A DNA stretch of 64,000 bases from Elephas maximus indicus (lineage: Eukaryota > Chordata > Mammalia > Proboscidea > Elephantidae): the NCBI RefSeq assembly GCF_024166365.1, contig NC_064824.1:48584608-48648607 (forward strand), read 5' to 3'. The position numbers were made by a program, and so were the translations under genes. Shown in pieces: positions 61,601 to 64,000 of the stretch. The notes beneath the pieces were generated by a model. The model was not told the DNA's origin and ran no database searches. It saw nothing but the letters and a program-made list of their open reading frames with translations. Position 1 is the first letter of the stretch. Each line of letters starts with the position of its first letter.

Positions 61601-63832
61601 GCTAAATAAAAGATGGGATTGCAAAGGAATAGTAGAGCTTGGTCTAGAAAGACTATTAGGATAGCATGAAAATCTAGAAGCCTCAAGATATTCCTTTATA
61701 GTTAAGGTAAGTTTGTGTAATAGAAGCATCCATTAAGTGTAGTTATTATGGATGGCAGCTCCCTTGAAGTGGGTTGAGAGTAGGTTTGAATAACAAACAT
61801 AGGTAGCATATGAGGAGAAACATTTGAAAACTCTTGTTAAGAATAGAATGAGAAATGTCTGTATAAAACATTTGTTTTAACCTCAGTCTAAAACTAAAGA
61901 GCCCTGGTGGTGCAGTGGTTAAGCACTCAGCTGCTAACCAAAAGGTCAGCAGTTCAAACCCACCAGCCACTCCACAGGAAAAAGATGTGCTTCCATAAAA
62001 ATTTACAGCCTTGGAAACCCTATGGGCAGTTCTAGTCTGTCTTACAGGGTCACGATGAGTCAGAATCAACTCAACAGCACACAACACCAAAGCTAAATGT
62101 CTTGCTAGTTGCTAGTTAATCTATTTTCAGACAAAGTTGTCGTTAATTGCCATCAAGTTGGCTTTGACTCATGGTGACCCCGTGTATAACAAAACATAAC
62201 ATTGCCCAGCCCTGCACCATTTTCACTATCAATGGTATGTTTGAGTCCATTGTTGCAGCCACTGTGTATTCTGAGTGCCTTCCAACCTAAGGGGCTCATC
62301 TTCCAACACTGTTATCGTACAGTAGTCTGTTGTGACCCATAGGGTTTTTTATTGGCTAAGTTTTGGAAGTAGACCACAAGGCCTTTCTAGTCTAAGTCTG
62401 GAAGCTCCGCTAAAAGCGGTCCATGATGCATGACCTTGCTGGTATAGCTTCCACATCATAGCAACACACAAACCACTACAGTGCGACAGACTGACAGACG
62501 AGTGGTGGCAAACAACAATAGATTCTGTCTTCAACCTCCAATAAGGGGTGTTTTGGAATCATGACACCAAGCCCTGGGGAAATAACAGTATTAAAGGAGA
62601 ATGTTACTTTTAAAAGTAATACTCTTTTGGCCACTTTGAAATGGAATGAAAACAACGTTAATTGCACTGAAAATTTATAAAGAAAACATAGTACTAAAGT
62701 TGATATACAGGGTGTATTACTTAACTAGGCAAATTATGTTGTAACTTGAGAGTTGTAGATATTCTCTCCTGCTGCCAAACTAGTTAAATTGACTTCTCTG
62801 TGTTGCCCTAAAAAAACATATGTCCATGCTTTGTAGGTAAGCACAGACTTGCGTGCTTTTTTCAAGAAGTCTGGTTTTGTTTGTTTCCTGATTGTGTATT
62901 AGAGACCGAAAGAAAACTGAGGGGACATTGTACTATTTGTTGTTAACCGATAATACATTGCAAAGGCTTAGACCTCAAACATCCAAGTCAACACTGAAAA
63001 ACTATATCAGTTGCTAAGAGAAATTGAAGTTTTGGAAAATAATTGAGATTCAAATGTATATTTACTTTTTCTTAATCTGCAGTCGAAACGGGAATCTTTA
63101 TCTACAAAAATAAAGAATGAAATTCTTTTGGAAGAAGAAAAGTCTACGGACTTTGTGTTTATACCTCCAGAAGGAAAAGAAGCAAAGGAAAGAATACTAA
63201 CTGAACATCAGAAGGAAGTACTCAAAACAAAGAGGTTTACAGACCTTTTATTTTGAATTGAGTGTTCGGTATTCACACTTAGATATCATGCAGCAAACTA
63301 TAACTTTGCGTTTAGAATTAAGGTATTGTGTATACTAAAGATGTGCCACACGTAACTGCATATCACAGTGTATAAGGCTACCTAGTAAAGTACCAAACAT
63401 TTCTAAACTGAATTCCTTTAACTGGTTTTAGGGGAGTTGAGGGGGTAGTAGGGAAAATATTTTCATCAAAAATCTGGAAAATAAACATCCAAGTCTTGGT
63501 TTTATACTGTTTTAAAAAGGCAAATTGATGGTAAAAATATTTGATGTCTAATGTAAGAATAGCCAGATTTTGAAAGTTACTTATCTATAAAATTTTTTCT
63601 AGGGGCGATATTCCTGCCATGTATAATAATCTGGATGTTTCACAAGATACCTTATTTTCTCAGTATAGTCAGGAAGAGTCTATGTAAGTATGGAAGCTGT
63701 TGAATTTTTCATAACTGGTTTTCTGGTTTTTAGGTAATGAAAAATAATATTCTAATGTATACAATTACTTATTTCAGGGAAATTCCTACTCTAACTGCAA
63801 AACCACAGGAAGATTCCAAGATGAGGATTAAG
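22570..63832 (+). CDS. RIF1: RIF1, N-terminal 1,119 codons in 28 exons (3' part outside window)
   Basis: Nuclear HEAT-repeat scaffold. Known of the family: it is recruited by phosphorylated 53BP1 at double-strand breaks to oppose end resection upstream of shieldin, and it brings PP1 to late origins to set replication timing. Seen here: translated exons match the known mammalian RIF1 protein nearly residue for residue from the initiator Met (MTAPGQSPLAPLLETLED) through the HEAT array (IIKKIAF-type alpha-helical text, LEVWWYLLMRLGPHLP, RPLALLYET) into the charged linker (EKSTDFVFIPPEGKEAKER). Exon lengths chain in phase throughout: 104, 76, 97, 128, 95, 190, 93, 139, 152, 115, 174, 111, 63, 101, 87, 74, 181, 108, 150, 100, 265, 43, 203, 100, 120, 152, 81, 55 nt, with no stop. 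The start ATG has A at -3. The protein is about 2,470 residues in human, so a little under half is here; the PP1-docking and C-terminal DNA-binding regions are not. No frameshift or lost exon is seen, so the gene looks functional. Exon boundaries are splice-signal calls without transcript data. Confidence 0.96.
22698..22719 (+). other. predicted G-quadruplex motif in RIF1 intron 2
   Basis: Four G runs (3, 6, 4 and 3 G) with loops A, A and AGGC, 25 bp after the exon 2 donor, on the coding strand. Folding is inferred. Confidence 0.6.
22771..22828 (+). repeat. 29-bp tandem duplication in intron 2
   Basis: ATTCTAGAAGTCTGGTAGCT followed by GTGAGGACT, then repeated from 22,800 with one change (GTGGGG). 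Confidence 0.9.
22829..23464. other. RIF1 intron 2, remainder
   Basis: Leaves the CpG island into AT-rich DNA. A T run at 23,291-23,303; no repeat family recognised. Confidence 0.6.
23465..23540 (+). CDS. RIF1: RIF1 exon 3 (residues 35-60)
   Basis: Acceptor TTTTAAG, donor AAG|GTATGA, ends in phase 0. It encodes RITGEGKEIITEVEKKLPQ. Against the human protein as remembered (MTGEEGKE) one Glu codon appears to be missing. Confidence 0.95.
23690..23990 (-). mobile_element. MIR SINE split by an AfroSINE
   Basis: TGCTTTGCAGATGAAGCAAT and TTAACTTGCCTAAGGTTCCC on the left, and AAGTTGCCCATAACCATTTG and ACAGCCTGTGCTCTTG on the right, flank the younger SINE. Confidence 0.6.
23793..23941 (+). mobile_element. 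AfroSINE, short type (RIF1 intron 3)
   Basis: GGAAACACTGGTGGTGTGGT head, GTCCTTACAGGGTTGCTGTG, and AATCGACTTGATGGCAGCGG tail. Confidence 0.9.
24446..24501 (+). mobile_element. AfroSINE tail fragment
   Basis: GATCTCTATGAGTTAGAATT and GACAGGAACGGGTTTGG; only the last approximately 55 bp. Confidence 0.75.
24826..24982 (-). mobile_element. AfroSINE, short type
   Basis: GGTCGAGTCGATTCAGACTC tail to GTGCCGCCAGGGCTCCTAG head on +. Confidence 0.9.
25055..25167 (-). mobile_element. AfroSINE, tail-truncated
   Basis: GAAAGAGTAGAACTGCCCGA to GTGCTACCAGGGCTCCAC on +; the RTE-like tail is missing. Confidence 0.85.
25289..25444 (-). mobile_element. AfroSINE, short type
   Basis: GTTGTTAGGTGCCGTTGAGA tail to ATGCCACCAGGACTCCAT head on +. 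Third antisense copy in a 620-bp cluster. Confidence 0.9.
25445..26433. other. RIF1 intron 3, repeat-poor end
   Basis: No gene recognised. A short duplicated AAAGCTTC around an A run at 25,944-25,970. Open frames here are not conserved-looking. Confidence 0.5.
26434..26530 (+). CDS. RIF1: RIF1 exon 4 (residues 61-93)
   Basis: Acceptor TTTTTGTAG, donor CAG|GTAGTT, ends in phase 1. It encodes THISSQNPELSSAALQALG and the following helix of the first HEAT repeats. Confidence 0.95.
27469..27596 (+). CDS. RIF1: RIF1 exon 5 (residues 93-135)
   Basis: Acceptor TGTTTTAG, donor GCG|GTAAGT, ends in phase 0. It encodes LLSKLNDVVKTSDKNVRTRA and ALWVMSKQTFPTEVVGKA, a classic HEAT helix pair. Confidence 0.95.
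27687..27781 (+). CDS. RIF1: RIF1 exon 6 (residues 136-167)
   Basis: Acceptor TGTTTTTAG, donor AAG|GTATGC, ends in phase 2. It encodes VSSIIETLEIVFDKGEMHSA and IVDFEALNVII. Confidence 0.95.
28697..28886 (+). CDS. RIF1: RIF1 exon 7 (residues 167-230)
   Basis: Acceptor CTGTTATAG, donor ACT|GTAAGT, ends in phase 0. It encodes LIEQAPIQMGEESVRWAKLV through LLLQKQHEIASITEQLMTT, among the best conserved HEAT segments. Confidence 0.96.
29285..30110. repeat. ancient mammalian interspersed repeat (intron 7)
   Basis: ATTTATTGAGCACCTATTAT, GCTCATTCCAGACAGGGGAA, AAAAGGATCACTCTGGCTGT and AGTAATCCAGGCAGTGAGGG are familiar words of a widespread, very old repeat also seen at 19,990-20,640. An AfroSINE interrupts it at 29,347-29,505. 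Confidence 0.45.
29347..29505 (-). mobile_element. AfroSINE, short type (intron 7)
   Basis: ACCAAACCTGTTGCTGTCGG tail to CTACGCCACCAGGGTTTCTG head on +. Confidence 0.9.
30215..30585. repeat. old mammalian repeat (same family as 4,945/6,741 and 41,358)
   Basis: TAACAAAAAGTACCACGAGA, CACTGTTCTGGAGGCTGCAG, ACTGGGGTTAGAATTTCAAC, and AATACAATTCAACCCATAAA at the end. Confidence 0.6.
30590..31083. other. RIF1 intron 7, end
   Basis: AT-rich, no gene or recognised repeat. Confidence 0.5.
31084..31176 (+). CDS. RIF1: RIF1 exon 8 (residues 231-261)
   Basis: Acceptor TTTGCAG, donor AAG|GTAAGG, 93 nt, phase 0 at both ends. It encodes KLISELQKLFMSKNETYVLK and LWPLFVRLLGK. Confidence 0.95.
31177..31994. 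other. RIF1 intron 8
   Basis: T-rich intron; open frames at 31,289-31,700 are low-complexity and have no known match. Confidence 0.5.
31995..32133 (+). CDS. RIF1: RIF1 exon 9 (residues 262-308)
   Basis: Acceptor CTTTTTTAG, donor CAG|GTAATT, ends in phase 1. It encodes TLHRSGSFINSLLQLEELGF and IAFIAWKSLIDNFALNP. Confidence 0.96.
32171..32317 (-). mobile_element. AfroSINE, short type (intron 9)
   Basis: TTGAGTTGATTCCGACTCAT tail to CCACTGCACCTGGGTTGCTA head on +. Confidence 0.85.
32495..32730 (+). repeat. old MER-type repeat (intron 9)
   Basis: CTTGGCACTATTGAAATTTT, GTTGTGGGGGGCTTCCCTGC, TGACAACCAAAAGTATCTGT and GTTCCCTGGCGGGTAAAACT follow a common mammalian repeat whose name I do not assert. 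Confidence 0.5.
32956..33107 (+). CDS. RIF1: RIF1 exon 10 (residues 308-358)
   Basis: Acceptor TTTCTTAAG, donor CAG|GTAACA, ends in phase 0. It encodes ILCSAKRLKLLMQPLSSIHV and LEVWWYLLMRLGPHLPANFE, close to identical to human. Confidence 0.96.
33108..34444. other. RIF1 intron 10
   Basis: AT-rich with a T tract at 33,664-33,681; no gene or young repeat seen. Confidence 0.5.
34445..34559 (+). CDS. RIF1: RIF1 exon 11 (residues 359-397)
   Basis: Acceptor CTTAATAG, donor AAG|GTAAGA, ends in phase 1. After VCVPLIQSTISIDSN it enters a Ser/Thr/Pro-rich loop (TPNLNPVTPVHK) that interrupts the helical array. Confidence 0.94.
34560..35245. other. RIF1 intron 11
   Basis: No recognised content. Around 35,104-35,140 CTCAAATGAAAACTCAG and TTTTCATTTGAGAAAC form a short inverted repeat. 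Confidence 0.5.
35246..35419 (+). CDS. RIF1: RIF1 exon 12 (residues 397-455)
   Basis: Acceptor CTTTCAAG, donor TAG|GTATTT, ends in phase 1. It completes the S/T-P loop (ASPYGAPVTPRMNLSSSLGG) and returns to helix (IPSIQLLGLEMLLHFLLGPE). Confidence 0.95.
35654..35764 (+). CDS. RIF1: RIF1 exon 13 (residues 455-492)
   Basis: Acceptor CTCTTTTAG, donor CTG|GTAAAT, phase 1 at both ends. It encodes EALEHPLISSPSFFGKHANT and LITAVHDSFVAVGKDAS. Confidence 0.95.
35865..36060 (-). mobile_element. MIR SINE (intron 13)
   Basis: TTAATGCTCATCGCAATCCT, ATGAGGAAACCGAGCAACAG, AGAGTCACGTAGTAAGTGAT and GTGATTCAAACCCATGTTCT are MIR in reverse. Confidence 0.75.
36484..36546 (+). CDS. RIF1: RIF1 exon 14 (residues 492-513)
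   Basis: A 63-nt exon in phase 1-1: acceptor TTCGACAG, donor CAG|GTAAGG. It encodes DSVINAVWKELISLVKSVID. Its symmetric phase means skipping would keep the frame. Confidence 0.93.
36821..36921 (+). CDS. RIF1: RIF1 exon 15 (residues 513-546)
   Basis: Acceptor TTCGGTAG, donor CTG|GTAAGT, ends in phase 0. It encodes GNKKEKPGSDVLTLLLKSLE and SVVKSEVLPVSKTL. Confidence 0.94.
37530..37734 (+). repeat. local direct repeat, copy A (intron 15)
   Basis: About 200 bp beginning before ATGTCTGGAATCTGTAACCA and running through GTGGAACAGGTATGATTACG, CAGATTTTCTCAGGCCAAAG to GTGTACTACTATTT. Copy B is at 38,843-39,039. No known repeat family is recognised. Confidence 0.85.
38387..38473 (+). CDS. RIF1: RIF1 exon 16 (residues 547-575), GC donor
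   Basis: Acceptor CTTTCGTAG. It encodes VLMEITIKGLPHKVLGSPAY and QVANMDILN. The frame and the human peptide (DILN followed by GTPALF) force the exon to end at AAT, followed by GCAAGT: a GC-AG intron with an otherwise consensus donor. No GT in frame is available nearby. Confidence 0.92.
38843..39039 (+). repeat. local direct repeat, copy B (intron 16)
   Basis: ATGTCTAGAATCTCTAGTCA, GTGGAACAGGTATGATTATA, CAAATTTTCTCAGGCTAAAG, GTGTACTACTATTT: the same order as copy A about 1.3 kb upstream, on the other side of exon 16. Confidence 0.85.
39078..39151 (+). CDS. RIF1: RIF1 exon 17 (residues 576-600)
   Basis: Acceptor CTTTCTTCAG, donor AAG|GTAAGT, ends in phase 2. It encodes GTPALFLIQLIFNSNLLECG. 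Confidence 0.95.
39258..39412 (-). mobile_element. AfroSINE, short type, with target duplication (intron 17)
   Basis: CGTTGCTGTCGAGTCCATTC tail to CTACAGCACCAGAGTTTCC head on +. Flanked by perfect 12-bp ATTGTTACACAA at 39,246-39,257 and 39,413-39,424. It lies only about 145 bp upstream of exon 18. Confidence 0.9.
39570..39750 (+). CDS. RIF1: RIF1 exon 18 (residues 600-660)
   Basis: A long T tract then CAG|GTTC; donor CAG|GTATGA; ends in phase 0. It encodes FFLNLETLVGCVLSGPTSPL through IVSPLTELINQ. Confidence 0.95.
39751..40630. other. RIF1 intron 18
   Basis: AT-rich; no gene or recognised repeat. Confidence 0.5.
40631..40738 (+). CDS. RIF1: RIF1 exon 19 (residues 661-696)
   Basis: Acceptor CTTATTTCAG, donor ATG|GTAAGG, 108 nt, phase 0-0. 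It encodes TNEVNQGDALEHNFSAIYGA and LILPVKHIFSVQKFPM. Confidence 0.95.
41102..41251 (+). CDS. RIF1: RIF1 exon 20 (residues 697-746)
   Basis: Acceptor TTATTGTTAG, donor TCA|GTGAGT, 150 nt, phase 0-0. It encodes ATMKSLLRTWSELYRAFARC through SSLNDEGLS. The following intron is the longest in the window (13.3 kb). Confidence 0.95.
41358..41930. repeat. old mammalian repeat split by an AfroSINE (intron 20)
   Basis: GTGTCTTAGTTATATACTGC, AGTGGAGGCTGGAAGTCCAA and AAGTGATTAGGTGTAGGACC on the left; CAAACAAGATCACATCCACA and ACACAATTCAAGCTGTGATA on the right. A G-rich run (41,889-41,904) lies near the right end. Confidence 0.65.
41641..41805 (+). mobile_element. AfroSINE, short type (intron 20)
   Basis: GCCCTGCTGGCACAGCAGTT head, CAGTTCAAATCCACCAGCCG B box, GTCCTTTAGAGTCGTTATGA tail. 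Flanked by imperfect TTAGGTG/CTAGGTA words. Confidence 0.9.
42403..42441 (+). mobile_element. AfroSINE or RTE tail fragment
   Basis: GCTATGAGTCAGAATCAACT CCATGGCAG; only the last approximately 40 bp. Confidence 0.6.
42455..43140 (-). mobile_element. old L1 fragments
   Basis: Antisense L1 3' words: CATAATTTGGAACTGTTTGT, GGTTGTTTCCAGTTATTTAC, then GTTCCCTTTCCCACGTACCT and GGTAACCACTATCAGTAGCT. Two pieces, split near 42,900. Confidence 0.6.
43292..46465 (-). mobile_element. RTE LINE, near full length, inactive (intron 20)
   Basis: About 3.2 kb, antisense to RIF1. The minus strand reads from a 5' end like that of 62,266-62,515 through broken ORF pieces: 45,807-46,040; 45,459-45,698 with the endonuclease motif IITGDWNAKVGNKEG; 45,072-45,398; 43,907-44,824 (305 codons, RT: KNKAPGIDGVSIEMFQ, FIDYAKAFDCVDHNKL, LRYADDTTLLAESEEDLKHL); and C-terminal 43,301-43,552 (YFGHVVRRDQSLEKDIILG). 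The RT catalytic residues are intact but frameshifts and stops separate the parts. The tail at 43,292 is the sequence shared by AfroSINEs. Confidence 0.93.
46466..48811 (-). other. intron 20 middle: old antisense L1 pieces
   Basis: 46,740-47,420 (TTGCACCTTTGTTCCCTTTC, CAGTCTTGTGTTCTTGGGAT) and 48,385-48,620 (GAGTCATCCATGTTGTGTTC, CATTCCATTGTATC) read as old L1 in reverse. The rest is unassigned and holds no exon I could recognise. Confidence 0.5.
48812..49335 (-). mobile_element. L1 3'UTR fragment (intron 20)
   Basis: Reverse complement of the 9,316-10,310 copy: starts TTTTTGTTGTTATTGAAACC and passes AGTTGTGCAACCATTCTCAC, CCCTTTTTGATCAGGATTCT, GTTTTTCTGGTCTCATGGCA. Confidence 0.75.
49336..50959. 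other. intron 20, unassigned
   Basis: T-rich DNA with phrases typical of very old antisense LINEs but no secure family. No exon recognised. Confidence 0.4.
52740..52905 (+). mobile_element. AfroSINE, short type (first of two at one site)
   Basis: GAGCCCTGGTGGCACAGTGG head, GGTCTGCAATTTGAATCTAC B box, GTCCTGTAGGGTCACTGTGA, tail ending in a TTTG repeat. Left target copy TAATGGCTGATGA (52,727-52,739). Confidence 0.92.
52919..53131 (+). mobile_element. AfroSINE, long type (second of two at one site)
   Basis: AAGCCCTGGTTGCGCAGTGG head, GTGGCAGTCTGCTTCCATAA middle unique to the long type, CCTACGGAAACAGTTAATTG and a TGGGTTTG tail. Flanked by TAATGGCTAATGA (52,906-52,918) and AATGGCTAATGA (53,132-53,143). 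Confidence 0.92.
53973..54195. mobile_element. palindromic MITE-like DNA element, copy 1
   Basis: The ends are inverted: TACCATATTTTTATGCAAG and GTGTAAAATACAGTA; inside, TTTGCCAACTTTGCTGTCCC pairs with GGAGGGTATGGTTGGCAAAC and GAGGTATTTTTCTAAGC has a partner. No coding capacity. Copy 2 is at 61,072-61,283. Confidence 0.75.
54516..54615 (+). CDS. RIF1: RIF1 exon 21 (residues 747-780)
   Basis: Acceptor TTTTCCCCTAG, donor AAT|GTAAGT, ends in phase 1. It encodes NSLFLDRLVYIITVMVDCID and FSPYNIKYQPAVK. Confidence 0.95.
54616..55129. other. RIF1 intron 21, start
   Basis: No repeat family or gene recognised. Confidence 0.5.
55130..55265 (+). mobile_element. MIR SINE (intron 21)
   Basis: GGAACCCTGGATTCTAGTCT, AGCAAGTCACTTAACATCCC and TTAATTTCATCTTTCTGT follow the MIR core. 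Confidence 0.65.
55378..55724 (-). mobile_element. composite SINE: tRNA-Gly-like head, RTE 5'-like body, RTE 3' tail
   Basis: On the minus strand the first approximately 75 bp (55,647-55,721) copy a tRNA-Gly: acceptor-like GCACTGGTGGTTCAGCAGTG (A box), TATTCTC, then CTGGGTTTGACTCCTGGC (B box) and TGATGCACC closing the acceptor stem. A body like the 5' end of the 46-kb RTE follows (AGACCAGGAAGAAAGGCCTT, CCTTATGG), then the RTE-type tail (CTGTGAGTCGGGGACCGACT). The head differs from that of the other AfroSINEs here. Confidence 0.8.
55725..56584. other. RIF1 intron 21, end
   Basis: Holds a C-rich stretch at 56,097-56,118 (listed separately); otherwise nothing recognised. Confidence 0.5.
56097..56118 (-). 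other. predicted G-quadruplex motif, single-base loops (intron 21)
   Basis: On + six C, then three further C runs of 4, 4 and 5, each separated by a single A. The minus strand therefore has four G runs of at least four with one-base T loops, the most stable class of predicted quadruplex. Confidence 0.75.
56585..56849 (+). CDS. RIF1: RIF1 exon 22 (residues 780-868)
   Basis: Acceptor TTTTATTTTAG, donor AA|GTAAGT, 265 nt, ends in phase 2. It encodes a basic stretch (SDWSKKKKEPLGKL) then HEAT helices (LFKLIVKVIYSFHTLNFKE, GHISLPSMIQKIFATLTRPL). Confidence 0.96.
57238..57442 (-). mobile_element. AfroSINE, long type (intron 22)
   Basis: TGTGTGCCGTTGAGTTGATT tail, ATAATCTTTATGGAAGCAGA middle, TTGTGCTGTAAGAGTTCC head on +. 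Confidence 0.85.
57702..57873 (+). mobile_element. AfroSINE, diverged (intron 22)
   Basis: GGAGTACTTGGGTGGTGCAA head, GGCAATTTGAGTCTACCCAG B box, GAGTCAGAATTGACTTGTTG tail. Confidence 0.75.
57888..58020 (+). mobile_element. AfroSINE fragment (intron 22)
   Basis: CACCCAGAGGCACCTTGGAA, AGGCCTGGCTTCCC and AACCCCATGGAGCACACAAC: body of the long subtype, ends eroded. Confidence 0.6.
58021..58516. other. RIF1 intron 22, end
   Basis: AT-rich; no gene or repeat recognised. Confidence 0.5.
58517..58559 (+). CDS. RIF1: RIF1 exon 23 (residues 868-882)
   Basis: A 43-nt microexon-like exon: acceptor CCCCCTGCAG, donor AAG|GTAAAA. It encodes PDEVPKVYSCLNNK and restores phase 0. Identified by homology and phase; too short for ORF calling. 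Confidence 0.92.
58989..59159 (+). mobile_element. AfroSINE, short type, near-intact with target duplication (intron 23)
   Basis: AAACCCTGGGGGCGTAGTGG (A box), GTCGGCAGTTCAAATCCGCC (B box), GTCCTGTAGGGTCGCTATGA and AATCAACTCGACGGCACTGG. Keeps many CpGs lost in other copies. Flanks TATATGTAAGG at 58,978-58,988 and 59,160-59,170 are identical. Confidence 0.95.
59324..59526 (+). CDS. RIF1: RIF1 exon 24 (residues 883-950)
   Basis: Acceptor TTTTTCCTAG, donor AA|GTATGC, ends in phase 2. It encodes LEKLLGEIIACLQSSYTGTY through FAKVPILIYPEEL, the last HEAT helices. Confidence 0.95.
59527..60049. other. RIF1 intron 24
   Basis: AT-rich; a (GT)n run at about 60,014-60,030 close to the exon 25 acceptor. 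Confidence 0.55.
60050..60149 (+). CDS. RIF1: RIF1 exon 25 (residues 950-983)
   Basis: Acceptor TTTTTTAAAG, donor GCA|GTAAGT, ends in phase 0. It encodes SVLRQAKQKSLLLLPGLENV then ETVEESSGPYSDA, the end of the folded domain. Confidence 0.94.
60150..61071. other. RIF1 intron 25, before the MITE
   Basis: No gene or repeat recognised. Confidence 0.5.
61072..61283. mobile_element. palindromic MITE-like DNA element, copy 2 (intron 25)
   Basis: TACTGTATTTTTATGCAAAT at one end and GTTTGCATAAAAATACAGTA at the other are nearly perfect inverted repeats; GTTTGTTTGCTAACCG pairs with GGTTGGCAAACAAAC and AAAGTATTTTCATAAGC with TTTATGAAAATACCTCG. It ends 98 bp before exon 26. Confidence 0.85.
61382..61501 (+). 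CDS. RIF1: RIF1 exon 26 (residues 984-1023)
   Basis: Acceptor TATAAAACAG, donor AAA|GTATGT, 120 nt, phase 0-0. It encodes TESSQLNVKISGMEIKSSGK and a lysine-rich linker (KKDTKENMKPPTK). Confidence 0.94.
61898..62095 (+). mobile_element. AfroSINE, long type (intron 26)
   Basis: GAGCCCTGGTGGTGCAGTGG head, GTCAGCAGTTCAAACCCACC B box, TGCTTCCATAAAAATTTACA middle, GAGTCAGAATCAACTCAACA tail. Confidence 0.92.
62137..62515 (-). mobile_element. RTE deletion derivative: 3' tail joined to 5' end (intron 26)
   Basis: On +: 62,137-62,265 is RTE 3' tail sequence (CATCAAGTTGGCTTTGACTC, CCATTGTTGCAGCCACTGTG). It passes directly into sequence matching the opposite end of the RTE at 46.2-46.46 kb (GAGTGCCTTCCAACCTAAGG, GGCTCATCTTCCAACACTG, CATAGCAACACACAAACC, GACAGACTGACAGACGAG). 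All of the coding region is absent. Confidence 0.85.
62516..63082. other. RIF1 intron 26, end
   Basis: No gene or repeat recognised. Confidence 0.5.
63083..63234 (+). CDS. RIF1: RIF1 exon 27 (residues 1024-1074)
   Basis: Acceptor TTAATCTGCAG. It encodes ILLEEEKSTDFVFIPPEGKE and ILTEHQKEVLKTK, which matches human. The donor is AGAG|GTTTAC, a weak site with T at +3 to +4; homology still fixes the junction. Confidence 0.93.
63603..63683 (+). CDS. RIF1: RIF1 exon 28 (residues 1074-1101)
   Basis: Acceptor TTTTTTCTAG, donor AT|GTAAGT, 81 nt, phase 2-2. It encodes GDIPAMYNNLDVSQDTLFSQ and YSQEES. Confidence 0.94.
63778..63832 (+). CDS. RIF1: RIF1 exon 29 (residues 1101-1119), last in window
   Basis: Acceptor CTTATTTCAG, donor AAG|GTATAC, 55 nt, ends in phase 0. 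It encodes EIPTLTAKPQEDSKMRIK. The gene continues past the right edge; 63,833-64,000 is intron. Confidence 0.92.
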
Positions 63833-64000
63833 GTATACTTAATATATTGGATTTTTGTAATCACCCTTTCATTATGGAATTACTTAAACTATTGAAAGAT
63901 TGTTGGTCTTTGTCTTACAAATTTTTAGATGTATTATATAATCACTTACCTCCCTCTAGCATATTTTAACAGAATTTTGTATGTGTTTGCGTATACACAC

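Noticed and set aside
61288-61686. 132-codon minus-strand frame overlapping exon 26
   Set aside because: Antisense shadow of an A-rich coding exon and intron; low-complexity peptide.
1-64000. CRISPR arrays, operons or prokaryotic signals
   Set aside because: The sequence is plainly mammalian; the tandem repeats seen lack the repeat-spacer pattern.

Overview
This is mammalian nuclear DNA: short exons with GT/GC-AG introns, interspersed SINEs, LINEs, old DNA transposons and a retroviral remnant, and one CpG island. The dominant young SINE is the tRNA-derived AfroSINE with an RTE-type tail. Its RTE partner LINE and L1s with a long 3'UTR also occur. These point to an afrotherian, most likely an elephant or another paenungulate (family-level knowledge plus inference; no database was searched).

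Layout: positions 1 to about 21,880 are intergenic and full of repeats. They hold a broken retroviral env/LTR remnant (about 2,290-3,612), RTE LINE pieces at 3.6-4.2, 5.1-6.7, 13.4 and 15.4-16.2 kb, L1 pieces at 1.3-1.9, 6.9, 8.8-13.1 and 17.1-18.5 kb, a hAT/Charlie transposase relic at 7.25-7.69 kb, and many AfroSINEs. No host coding gene was recognised there. A CpG island (about 21,880-22,730) with an inverted CCAAT box and a YY1 motif forms a TATA-less promoter.

From there to the right edge the + strand carries the 5' part of one gene, RIF1 (replication timing and 53BP1-dependent DNA-repair factor). The start codon is at 22,570. Twenty-eight coding exons were placed by matching translated sequence to the known RIF1 protein and by splice signals; their phases chain without a break into 1,119 codons ending at 63,832. 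They encode essentially the whole N-terminal HEAT-repeat domain and the start of the disordered middle. The large central exon and the C-terminal PP1- and DNA-binding parts lie beyond the window.

The introns hold more AfroSINEs, a near full-length RTE and a 3-kb L1 segment (both antisense, both in the 13-kb intron 20), an element headed by a tRNA-Gly-like sequence, an RTE deletion derivative, and two copies of a palindromic DNA-transposon-like element. All recognised LINE pieces inside RIF1 are antisense to it, whereas upstream both orientations occur. The most useful observations are a GC-AG intron, the tRNA-Gly/RTE composite SINE, two SINEs stacked on one target site, a C-rich stretch that would form a tight G-quadruplex in RIF1's own intron, and a local intronic duplication flanking exon 16.
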